Virus record (IMG/VR): IMGVR_UViG_3300025276_000067
Span: 1 to 41,695 of that record
Strand: one strand, 5' to 3'
Length of the DNA: 41,695 bases
Origin: a virus
The position numbers and the translations under genes were made by a program. Every line of letters starts with the position of its first letter. Position 1 is the first letter of the stretch. Under the pieces are notes generated by a model that was not told where the DNA came from, made no database searches, and saw only the letters and a list, made by a program, of their open reading frames with translations. Shown in pieces: positions 32,001 to 39,090 of the stretch.

Positions 32001-34436
32001 TTATCGAGGTGAAAACTCTGATAAATCAAAGCCATCAAGGCTATCTTCATTAGACTCAAAGTTTTGAGGAGGTAAATTATTTTTACGTTGAGTAATTAAT
32101 TTAGACTGCTCAGTGTTTTGTTGACTAATTCTATCGCTTTTAGCTTGTTCTCTTTGACCTTCTCTTTGAGATAAAGAATTTTCATCTATACCTCTAAGTT
32201 GCATATTATAATCAAACTCTTGTTGCATTAATTGAGATTTAAGCTGTGCCTCTGCTTTTTGTTTTTCTATTTCAAAAGCTATTTCAGCTTGTTTTATTTT
32301 CATTTTAGATTGGGTCTCTAGTTCTATTTTTTGCATAGCTACTTGAGAAGCCATTTCTTGAGATTTAAGCTGTTGTTGTGATGTTATGGCTTGCTTTTGC
32401 ATTGCCATTTTTTCATCACGCTCTTGCTTAGCAACTCTCTTAACTTTCAATAATTGATTTGCTAGTTTAAGATTTCTAATCTCACGAATATCAATAGCAT
32501 CTTCTAAATTAATATCACCTTTAGACAATGCCATTTGAATGTTTTGTTCGAGCATTGCTTTTTGCTCTTCATCTGGAGATAATTCTATAAATACACCAAA
32601 ATCATAAATATATAAATCAGATATTTCTCCCAATATACTGACGTTATATTTGCCTATTTTATTTATAAAGTCTTCTTTAAAATCGGCATACTCTAAAATA
32701 TCAGCCACTCTATATGTTAAAGCCTCGGCTAACGTGCGATATATGTAAAGACTTCCGTCTAATATATGACGGGTAGCTGTATTTGAATTTAAAGCTGCTA
32801 ATTTCTGAACACCCACCAAAGCATCTGTAGACGGTGTTGAACCATCTCTAGCTTCATTTAAGCCTGTTACAGAGCGTATCATTCCTAGGTAGTGGTTATA
32901 GTTAGCTATAAGCATTTGTGTCTTAGAAGCGCCCGAACTGCTTGTGAGTTGTTGTATCGGTATTTTACCTTGATTGTACTCTCCCTCTTGAGTATAGCTT
33001 CTGCCTACTACACTACCCGTTTGAAAGTATAATCGTAAAGCATCCGAAGGGTCATACGCTGCACCAGTTCCTAAGTCAACTTCATTGATACCGTCAGCGT
33101 CAATATAGACTCCGTCAGGTACAGTTCTAGCTATAACCTGTTGTAACTTTAGATGAGTTATTTGTATTAAATCAGCAAAAGGAATCATGCGTCTAACCAA
33201 AGACTCAATTACACCTTTATACATTCTAGGAGCCGCAGCCACATAATTTGGAATAGCGTGTTGAGAAGATGATTTAGGGCGCACCATATTTTCTTCAAGC
33301 TTCCACTTTAAAAGAATATTAGTACCCATAACCATTACGCCTTCATACCAAACGTCTATAGTTTTTTCTATTTTTTCAAACCTTCCCTCTTCCATCATTT
33401 CTTTTGGAGGATTAAAGCTGTCATCTTTTTCTATTATCTTAGAACCACCTCCTTCAAGTATCTTTTTCTTATAAACCATCTTTTGTGTGGTTTTATAATT
33501 AAAATACATAAGAGTACAAGTGTCTCTATAGAAAATATCATTATCGTAAAACTGCGATACATTATAATAGTCATACCAACTCTGACTATATTTTGATATC
33601 TCTTCTAAATCCTCTCTAGTTAAAGATGGGTCTATTTTTAAAAGTTCTCCAATAGGTAATGTTTTAATTTCTCCCCAATAAAAACAATCTTTAAAGTGAG
33701 GGTCTTCCGTATAGCTGTACACTACATTAGCAGGGTCTACATAGGATATTTGAACGCCCGCTCCAGGAAGAAATTCATGCTTAGCAACAGATATTCCTAT
33801 AACCGTAGCATCATAATCTAATTGTTTACGAATATCATTATAATGGTTTTCTGAAAACATTGTATCTATAGCCTCTTCCTCTGCAATTTCAATCGCAGGC
33901 TTGTAGTTAAGATTCATGTAAAGAGATAATTCCTCATCAGAAGACGGAAGGTCGTCAGGGTCCATTGTAAATGGGTCTACTCCTGTTTGCTCTTGTATGT
34001 TGCTTAAAATATCTTTAGCAGCCATCTGCCCCTCAATCATGTCCTGATACTTGCTTCTTTTAGCTTGAGATAGCGCATCCTGAGCATAAGCTTTAACCTT
34101 AAAATCTCGACCTTGCATACCATTAACAACAATATCTACAAACTTTGGAAGTATAGGAACTGGAGTCCAGTCTAAATTTAGATAAGACAAGTCTCCATCA
34201 ATTGCTAATTCTGTTTTGTATTTTGCTACAGACTGCTCGCCTCTAGCATATAATCTCAGCCTGTGAAAATCTCGCCATTGATTATAATATCTACACTGGT
34301 TTCCATCTTTTTTAAACCATTCGTATTGAATGGCTTGTCCTATCTGTAAACCAAATTCATCCGTAGCTTTTTCAGCATCTGAGACAAATTGACTTGGAAA
34401 GCCTGTAGATGCAATGTCTATTGTAACATCCTTCAT
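32001..34436 (-). CDS. portal protein, 811 aa
   Basis: Directly downstream of TerL, with one-base spacing, and of a length (811 aa) usual for crAss-like portals. It contains portal-like features: an N-terminal region with KDGNQCRYYNQWRDFHRL, a central AAPRMYKGVIESLVRRMIPFADLIQ wing/stem-like helix, GMIRSVTGLNEARDGSTPS and NTATRHILDGSLYIYRTLAEALTYR, and a long Gln/Lys/Glu-rich C-terminal coiled coil (about 665-770) that may form the barrel. The portal is the dodecameric DNA entry ring at the capsid vertex. The assignment rests on context plus motif memory. Confidence 0.8.
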   Translation of the reverse strand: MKDVTIDIASTGFPSQFVSDAEKATDEFGLQIGQAIQYEWFKKDGNQCRYYNQWRDFHRLRLYARGEQSVAKYKTELAIDGDLSYLNLDWTPVPILPKFVDIVVNGMQGRDFKVKAYAQDALSQAKRSKYQDMIEGQMAAKDILSNIQEQTGVDPFTMDPDDLPSSDEELSLYMNLNYKPAIEIAEEEAIDTMFSENHYNDIRKQLDYDATVIGISVAKHEFLPGAGVQISYVDPANVVYSYTEDPHFKDCFYWGEIKTLPIGELLKIDPSLTREDLEEISKYSQSWYDYYNVSQFYDNDIFYRDTCTLMYFNYKTTQKMVYKKKILEGGGSKIIEKDDSFNPPKEMMEEGRFEKIEKTIDVWYEGVMVMGTNILLKWKLEENMVRPKSSSQHAIPNYVAAAPRMYKGVIESLVRRMIPFADLIQITHLKLQQVIARTVPDGVYIDADGINEVDLGTGAAYDPSDALRLYFQTGSVVGRSYTQEGEYNQGKIPIQQLTSSSGASKTQMLIANYNHYLGMIRSVTGLNEARDGSTPSTDALVGVQKLAALNSNTATRHILDGSLYIYRTLAEALTYRVADILEYADFKEDFINKIGKYNVSILGEISDLYIYDFGVFIELSPDEEQKAMLEQNIQMALSKGDINLEDAIDIREIRNLKLANQLLKVKRVAKQERDEKMAMQKQAITSQQQLKSQEMASQVAMQKIELETQSKMKIKQAEIAFEIEKQKAEAQLKSQLMQQEFDYNMQLRGIDENSLSQREGQREQAKSDRISQQNTEQSKLITQRKNNLPPQNFESNEDSLDGFDLSEFSPR

Positions 34437-36683
34437 CTATCTAATTAATTCACTTAAATTACCTTTGTTCGTATACCTTGCAAAGTTAAGGTTTATTTTT
34501 GATTGTTTTTGCTCCACTTGATACATATGCTTTTGTGTAGCCATAATGGCTAATCCTGAACTAATACTTGCATCAAATTTAGTTCTGTTATTTATATCAA
34601 ACCTAGACCAATCTTCTAGTGTTCTAGCAAACAACATATTACCCATTTCATTTTGGCTTCTAAATGTACCTTCTAAATCTAAACCTACGTTTTTTTCAAT
34701 GTAAGATTCTATAGCAGCCGCATGAGCTTGCTTTATATCTTCTGAACTGTTAGGTATTCCTCCGAGTTCTTTTTCTGTTTTAGATAATTTTGATTTATGT
34801 TTATCCGGTCTATTCATTGAAAAGTGTCTATAGCCTCTGTTTTTAAAATGATACAAAAGCCTAGGTTTATTATTCTCAACAAGTATAGGCATACCATAAA
34901 ACACACAAGCCATCAAAACTTCCTCAAAAAATATTTCTGCCGTTTGAGGCCTAGCAATGTATTGTAAAAAAAATTCATTAGCAGGAGCTTCCTCCATACT
35001 AAATTTTGTTATTCCATGAAGCGCTCCGTTAGAGCCACCTCCTCCTACCGTTCCAGATATGTCATATGAGTCACAACCAAATGCGCCTATATGTTCGTTT
35101 CCAGGATAATTTAATCCGTTCTTTTTTATAACTCTGTTTTGTAAATTTTTAGAAGGAAACCATCCTATTAAAAATCTTCCAGTTTTTTCAGGACTAAAAA
35201 TTACTTTAGTATCTTTAATTCCATTTTCCCAATAAAAATGACCTCTAGTTAAATGGTGCTCCATTATAAGCGAATCATTATAATCTATTTGCTGGTATAT
35301 TTTTGTTAAATTAAATAAAGAAGATTTACTCTCATCTCTAAATGCATGAGATTCACTTCGAGGGAACTGACGATAAAATTCATTAAGAGCATCAGCATCA
35401 TTTTTTAAAGAATCAACTTCAGCTTGCCAGTAATCAATAGCTCCGTTAGTAATCCATTCAGAATCAACACCTTTTATCTTTTTTTTAGGAGCCCTAAGAA
35501 CAGGATGACCGTATAAATCTATAAAACCTTCCATGTTTAATTCCATAGGAATAAACAAAGAATACATTCCACTTTTAGTTTGACCATTTGCATTACGAGA
35601 TTTTAAATTAGAATCTTCATAAAGCCTTTTAAAATTGCTTCCTCCTTTATCTAAAGCATTTGATGTTGAGCCCATCATACACTTTCCTATAATTTTACTT
35701 CCCAACCTTAAACAAGTTTTAGTAACCCTCCAATTGTTTAATATGTTATTAGGCTTAATCCATTTACCCGATTCATCATGAACTAATAAAAGTAATTTTT
35801 CTCCATCATAAGAGTTATCATCTGTATTTTTCCAGTCAATAGTAGTGTCTAATCCTGTTAATTCTTCTTTAACAGCTTCGTACATATTTTTTTTAGTAAT
35901 CTTAGATGCTGGCACTCTAAACGCTAATTCTGTTTTTGGTTTATCCATTCCATCTTGAATAGGTTTAAAAAAGAAAGGAAGTCTATTAGATATAGGAACT
36001 ACTTTATCCGTAAACATTTTTTTAGAATCAGAACCTGTTTTAGAAAGAATACCTACTCTTGCGTCTTTGGCTAGTGTACCAGTGTTTACACATTCTGAAG
36101 AACCCATAAAAGAAAATCCAGACCGTCTTATTTTTAAATAAACCATACCAAAACTTCTTTTGTCAGCTTTACAAGCTTCCCAAAATATAAAAAACAATCT
36201 ATTAGCCTCCCTAAAATCTGGATATCCTACATCAATTGTTGACCACTGTAAGTACATATAATGAGAACCCGTAATATATGTAGGTTCTCCATTATTCATA
36301 AACCAATATCCTTCGTCCCTATTATCAAACTCCGTTTCTATATAGTCTACCCATTTAGATTTAAAAACTGAAGGCATTTCGTTCCATTGAAATATAGAGT
36401 GTATATTAAAAAGGTCTTTTGATATTTCAGTACGTTCCCAATGCTGTTCTTCTTTTTTATTTGACCGAGCATTAGGTTTTTTAGGTGTAGGGGGAAGTCC
36501 AATATAAAGACCAGATATTTTTATTATATCTCCAACTTGACCGTTTTTTGAAATAACAACAAAATCATATTTTTCATTATATCCATAAATCCAAGTCTTA
36601 GCTCTATTCTTATTAGATAAAACTCCTTGAGGAATATAATTCTTTACAACCTTATAAATACTATCTTGAGCGTCTTTCTGCAA
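34437..36683 (-). CDS. terL: terminase large subunit (TerL), 748 aa
   Basis: This is the packaging motor. The ATPase part has KIRRSGFSFMGS (184-195) in the Walker A place, LLLLVHDE (297-304) as Walker B with the catalytic Glu, and a GSTSN coupling motif (338-342). The nuclease part shows FGCDSYD (535-541), giving acidic metal ligands D538/D541, and later YIEKNVGLDL and KHKSKLSKTEKELGG segments. The Walker A lacks the canonical GKS, a known deviation in crAss-like and other divergent TerLs. The start is a TTG at 36683, 23 bases inside the upstream gene; no earlier ATG exists in frame. Portal follows at once. Confidence 0.85.
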   Translation of the reverse strand: MQKDAQDSIYKVVKNYIPQGVLSNKNRAKTWIYGYNEKYDFVVISKNGQVGDIIKISGLYIGLPPTPKKPNARSNKKEEQHWERTEISKDLFNIHSIFQWNEMPSVFKSKWVDYIETEFDNRDEGYWFMNNGEPTYITGSHYMYLQWSTIDVGYPDFREANRLFFIFWEACKADKRSFGMVYLKIRRSGFSFMGSSECVNTGTLAKDARVGILSKTGSDSKKMFTDKVVPISNRLPFFFKPIQDGMDKPKTELAFRVPASKITKKNMYEAVKEELTGLDTTIDWKNTDDNSYDGEKLLLLVHDESGKWIKPNNILNNWRVTKTCLRLGSKIIGKCMMGSTSNALDKGGSNFKRLYEDSNLKSRNANGQTKSGMYSLFIPMELNMEGFIDLYGHPVLRAPKKKIKGVDSEWITNGAIDYWQAEVDSLKNDADALNEFYRQFPRSESHAFRDESKSSLFNLTKIYQQIDYNDSLIMEHHLTRGHFYWENGIKDTKVIFSPEKTGRFLIGWFPSKNLQNRVIKKNGLNYPGNEHIGAFGCDSYDISGTVGGGGSNGALHGITKFSMEEAPANEFFLQYIARPQTAEIFFEEVLMACVFYGMPILVENNKPRLLYHFKNRGYRHFSMNRPDKHKSKLSKTEKELGGIPNSSEDIKQAHAAAIESYIEKNVGLDLEGTFRSQNEMGNMLFARTLEDWSRFDINNRTKFDASISSGLAIMATQKHMYQVEQKQSKINLNFARYTNKGNLSELIR

Positions 36684-36942
36684 ATCCTTGTTTTGTTTCT
36701 ACCTTAGAGTCAGTATTGTTTAATAAATTTATATTCTCTTGTTCTTGCTCTATCTTGTTAAGTATGTCAAAAGCATCAAAAATAGCAAGTTTCTTTGTGG
36801 CTGCAGCATTTTTTAATCTATCTGCCGCAAGCTCGTCCTCTGGGGAATGTTTTATTATGTCTTCCTTTGCAACCTTTATAAGTTCTGTTACAGCCTTTCT
36901 GCCTGCCTCAATTATTTGTTTCTTTAATTCTTCTGAGCTCAT
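36661..36942 (-). CDS. small protein before TerL, candidate terminase small subunit, 93 aa
   Basis: A helical, charged protein with ELKKQIIEAGRKAVTELIKVA and DELAADRLKNAAATKKLAIFDAFDIL. I do not recognise a defined DNA-binding fold, but its place immediately upstream of, and overlapping, TerL and its size fit a small terminase subunit. Its start overlaps the zinc-finger gene by 35 bases. The function is inferred from position only. Confidence 0.55.
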   Translation of the reverse strand: MSSEELKKQIIEAGRKAVTELIKVAKEDIIKHSPEDELAADRLKNAAATKKLAIFDAFDILNKIEQEQENINLLNNTDSKVETKQGFAERRSR

Positions 36943-37066
36943 TTTCTTTATTTAATTTTAAAGCATAATCTAAATGATATTTTTCCCAATGCATTCTGTA
37001 GTCGTATCCTCCAGGAAATGTTTCATCACATTGACTACATTTTATACCATTTCTTTTAATAATCAT
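36908..37066 (-). CDS. 52-aa C2H2 zinc-finger protein
   Basis: A short ORF starts at ATG 37066. It contains the full classical C2H2 pattern: IKCSQCDETF, then Y23, H26 and H31, with spacing C10-x2-C13-x3-F17-x5-Y23-x2-H26-x4-H31. This agrees with the eukaryotic-style Cys2His2 finger including its hydrophobic core. The tail (about 36-52) is Lys/Glu/Asn-rich. The gene lies just ahead of the TerS candidate, whose start it overlaps by 35 bases. It could bind DNA or RNA as a late regulator or packaging accessory; that is inference. Coding is supported by the perfect motif and gap position. Confidence 0.7.
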   Translation of the reverse strand: MIIKRNGIKCSQCDETFPGGYDYRMHWEKYHLDYALKLNKENELRRIKETNN

Positions 37067-37078
37067 AACATTCTTTTA

Positions 37079-37171
37079 TTATAATTTATTCCATTTACGA
37101 GGTTTACTTACCCATCTCATCCATACGGGCATTAAGTAAAGTATTGTCCACGTTATAATAATTTTTTTCAT
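37079..37171 (-). CDS. possible 30-aa membrane peptide
   Basis: A short ORF starting at ATG 37171, 6 bases after the GroES-like gene. The N-terminal MKK is followed by a hydrophobic stretch (IIITWTILYLMPVWM) and then a basic tail (RWVSKPRKWNKL), the shape of a tiny single-pass inner-membrane peptide. It fills most of the gap before the zinc-finger gene, which supports coding, but no homology is known to me. Confidence 0.45.
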   Translation of the reverse strand: MKKIIITWTILYLMPVWMRWVSKPRKWNKL

Positions 37172-37177
37172 TTTTAT

Positions 37178-37741
37178 TTACAAAACCATCGTCACATGAT
37201 GACTAAACATTCTATAAAGTTTTTCTCCATCTACATTAAACTCATATTCTGTCTCAGGTCTAAAAGTTACTAAATCTCCCTCACTAACTCCTTGACTAGA
37301 TAATTTTTTATTTATATACCTTACTTTTCCCATAAGAGGTTCTTCTGCAAAAGGCTTATGAATATAAGACTCAGTAGATGGGATTGGTTTTATAAAACAA
37401 TACTTATCGTGACAATGCCACTTATCTTTTTTCTTATACATATAATACTGAGCGTCATCTATGAAAAACAAATCATCCATAAAAAAACTCTTGCCGCTTT
37501 GTTGGCGACCCCTCATGTCATTGTAAAATTTAAAAACATTATGATGAACAAGCAGTGTGTCTCCAGGTTCAACATCACCTTCGTATCCTAAAGGAGTAGA
37601 AACAACAACGCCTTCTCTGTTGGAAGCCATGTGGTTTTCCTCAGAGGTGCTTGTTATAAAGTCAATACCTCCTATTTCTTTAGAATTGTCATACCTTCTG
37701 CCCTTTACAGGTCTTACTATAAAAAAAAATGGTGACTTCAT
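37178..37741 (-). CDS. double GroES-like co-chaperonin, 187 aa
   Basis: Two GroES-type beta-barrel halves are visible. The first (about 38-75) reads REGVVVSTPLGYEGDVEPGD, then TLLVHHNVFKFY, matching G-x-V-V-x-x(n)-V-x-x-G-D-x-(V/L)-(V/L)-(F/H). The second (about 137-187) reads MGKVRYINK, VSEGDLVTFRP and YRMFSHHVTMVL. The length is about twice a normal GroES (~95 aa), as in T4 gp31-like phage co-chaperonins with an enlarged design. It would work with host GroEL to fold the phage capsid protein; no GroEL is in the window. The adjacent 74-aa gene overlaps it by one base (TAATG). Confidence 0.75.
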   Translation of the reverse strand: MKSPFFFIVRPVKGRRYDNSKEIGGIDFITSTSEENHMASNREGVVVSTPLGYEGDVEPGDTLLVHHNVFKFYNDMRGRQQSGKSFFMDDLFFIDDAQYYMYKKKDKWHCHDKYCFIKPIPSTESYIHKPFAEEPLMGKVRYINKKLSSQGVSEGDLVTFRPETEYEFNVDGEKLYRMFSHHVTMVL

Positions 37742-37965
37742 TAAAAATTTATATTATACTCTATTGAGAATGGCATGTTAGAATTAAATTCTTTCCATAA
37801 AAAAATTTCATCTTTTTTTTGAATCCAAATAACAACGTTACCTGATTCTTTAATATGTTTTATTAAATGAATTTGATGGCTTCCTCCTAAAACTTCTTGA
37901 CCTAATATATAATGCATAGCACTAGACTTATAGTCTGCGCCTATAGATATTTTTCTTATGTCCAT
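37741..37965 (-). CDS. conserved 74-aa phage protein of unknown function
   Basis: The protein starts MDIRKISIGADYKSSAMHYI and continues with a GQEVLGGSHQIHLI segment, ending LWKEFNSNMPFSIEYNINF. I have seen this conserved phage pattern (IRKIS(I/V)G.DYK..AMHY..GQ.V.GG, and SIE(Y/F)N(I/L)NF at the end) in marine phage genomes without a known role. It is probably a small mixed alpha/beta domain. It is coupled to the GroES-like gene by TAATG and preceded by a TAnnTTTG box. Confidence 0.62.
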   Translation of the reverse strand: MDIRKISIGADYKSSAMHYILGQEVLGGSHQIHLIKHIKESGNVVIWIQKKDEIFLWKEFNSNMPFSIEYNINF

Positions 37966-37985
37966 TATATTTGATTTTATTAATA

Positions 37986-37993
37986 CAAATATA
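37986..37993 (-). promoter_or_regulatory. candidate Bacteroidetes-type -7 box (TATATTTG)
   Basis: TATATTTG followed by TATTAATAAAATC lies 20 bases upstream of the 74-aa gene on the - strand, in the 32-base gap after the holin gene. It matches TAnnTTTG. No TTG occurs at the -33 distance. It could drive the co-chaperonin and packaging genes. Confidence 0.4.
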
Positions 37994-37997
37994 ATAA

Positions 37998-38420
37998 TTA
38001 TTTACCAGGAAGTTTTACTCCTATTTTATCTGCCGTTCTAGCTCCAAAGTATCCGCAAAGAACCCACGTTAAAAGAGAGGCTGTGTCTGATGTGTCTAAT
38101 CCCATAAACCATCCTCCCACATAAGCCAGAACTAATACCACTAAAGTTAGTGGACGTATATTTCGAGCGAGCCAACTTTGGCTTCTAGAATCGGACACCC
38201 ATCTACGAGTAATTCCATCTATTTCAGCACGCTCTATTCTTAATTTTTCTAAAGCAATATGTTTATCTGCTTCTGACATTTCTTTATTGCCAGATATAAG
38301 TTCCGATATTACATTTCCAGGAAGAATAGCATCTCCTACAATTCCAAGTATGGAAGGAGCTTTTTCAATAAGAAACCTACCCACGGCAGTTTCTTTAAAT
38401 GGTTTTTTTATAGTACTCAT
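37998..38420 (-). CDS. holin (3TM/GTA-type), 140 aa
   Basis: The C-terminal half holds the typical GTA_holin_3TM pattern: RRWVSDSRSQSWLARNIRPLT (72-92), a membrane helix LVVLVLAYVGGWFMG (92-107), a short loop, and a second helix LLTWVLCGYFGARTADKI (116-133) with the characteristic G-Y-x-x-x-R-T-x-(D/E)-K end. The N-terminus has an amphipathic SILGIVGDAILPGNVI segment that could be the third. Holins open the inner membrane to release the endolysin. It overlaps the upstream endolysin gene by ATGA, giving a classic lysis pair. Confidence 0.85.
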   Translation of the reverse strand: MSTIKKPFKETAVGRFLIEKAPSILGIVGDAILPGNVISELISGNKEMSEADKHIALEKLRIERAEIDGITRRWVSDSRSQSWLARNIRPLTLVVLVLAYVGGWFMGLDTSDTASLLTWVLCGYFGARTADKIGVKLPGK

Positions 38421-38878
38421 ATTACTCTATAAGAATTCTTGCCATTTACTTTTTCTACCCTAAGACATTTATTTCTATTTTCTTCTTGAGAAACATAACT
38501 AACGTGAATCCAGTTAGGATTTTCGTCCGTCCCAAATTCCCATATAAGCTGGTCGAAGCTTAAATTGTCTTTTATATAGTGAAACATCTCTGCATTAGTT
38601 TTATGACCATAGGTGTCGTCTAGGTCAATGGCTCTTCCCTGGCAATGTTGCGAGGTAATAGAACCACCGATAGCAGTATTTAAATCTTCAGACCTGAACA
38701 TGCTATTAATTTTTATAGGTCCGCCTACATATTTTCTAAGAGGCTCGAAAACATGAGTAGCAATACCAACCATATTAGATGCTTGGTAATCATCTGGAAT
38801 ATTTTTAAGATTCAGGCGTAGTGCTGTATTAGAGTGTACAGCTTCTTTGTGAGTAATATGTTTACTTATTCTTTCCAT
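38417..38878 (-). CDS. endolysin, peptidase M15 family (D-Ala-D-Ala/L-Ala-D-Glu peptidase), 153 aa
   Basis: Zinc peptidase of the M15 group: SMFRSEDLNTAIGG (59-72), SQHCQGRAIDLD (76-87) giving zinc ligands H78 and D85, and WIHVSY (123-128) giving the third ligand H125. The Glu needed for catalysis could lie in LIWEFG (E114). Such enzymes cut stem peptides of peptidoglycan. The 153-aa length equals a lone catalytic domain without a cell-wall-binding domain, usual for phages of Gram-negative hosts. There is no signal peptide, so a holin is needed, and it is the next gene. Confidence 0.88.
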   Translation of the reverse strand: MERISKHITHKEAVHSNTALRLNLKNIPDDYQASNMVGIATHVFEPLRKYVGGPIKINSMFRSEDLNTAIGGSITSQHCQGRAIDLDDTYGHKTNAEMFHYIKDNLSFDQLIWEFGTDENPNWIHVSYVSQEENRNKCLRVEKVNGKNSYRVI

Positions 38879-39017
38879 ACATTAAGTACCATTTATGAAT
38901 TGTGTAACCAATTGATACTAAAAGTAATAAAATTTTTAAAATTACATCTATATGTGTCATAGAAATTCCTATAACTAAAGTATTTATTCCCAATATTTTC
39001 ATATCGTTAATTGACAT
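38862..39017 (-). CDS. small two-helix membrane protein, 51 aa, candidate second holin/lysis protein
   Basis: A short ORF starts at ATG 39017 and overlaps the endolysin start by 17 bases. It has two hydrophobic stretches (about 8-19, ILGINTLVIGIS, and about 25-39, VILKILLLLVSIGYT), a short polar turn between them, and a basic C-terminus (HKWYLMYGKNK). I recall similar tiny membrane proteins next to lysis genes of marine phages. It could be a holin, antiholin or spanin-like peptide. Coding is supported by composition, overlap and position. Confidence 0.55.
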   Translation of the reverse strand: MSINDMKILGINTLVIGISMTHIDVILKILLLLVSIGYTIHKWYLMYGKNK

Positions 39018-39090
39018 TATTTTTTAATTTAACTATGTGGTACACTACATTAATATCTAAAAGTGCACTATTATTTTGTATATATTCCAT
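39007..39090 (-). CDS. possible 27-aa peptide between fibre and lysis genes
   Basis: A short ORF starting in a TAATG overlap with the stop of the tail fibre gene and ending 11 bases inside the 51-aa gene. The sequence MEYIQNNSALLDINVVYHIV has no known motif. The tight couplings on both sides suggest that it is translated, or that it serves to pass ribosomes on to the lysis genes. Support is only positional. Confidence 0.35.
   Translation of the reverse strand: MEYIQNNSALLDINVVYHIVKLKNNVN

Noticed and set aside
36716-36955. 79-aa Phe/Ser-rich + strand ORF
   Set aside because: It is antisense to the small-terminase candidate and is hydrophobic only because it is the reverse of Lys/Glu-rich helices.
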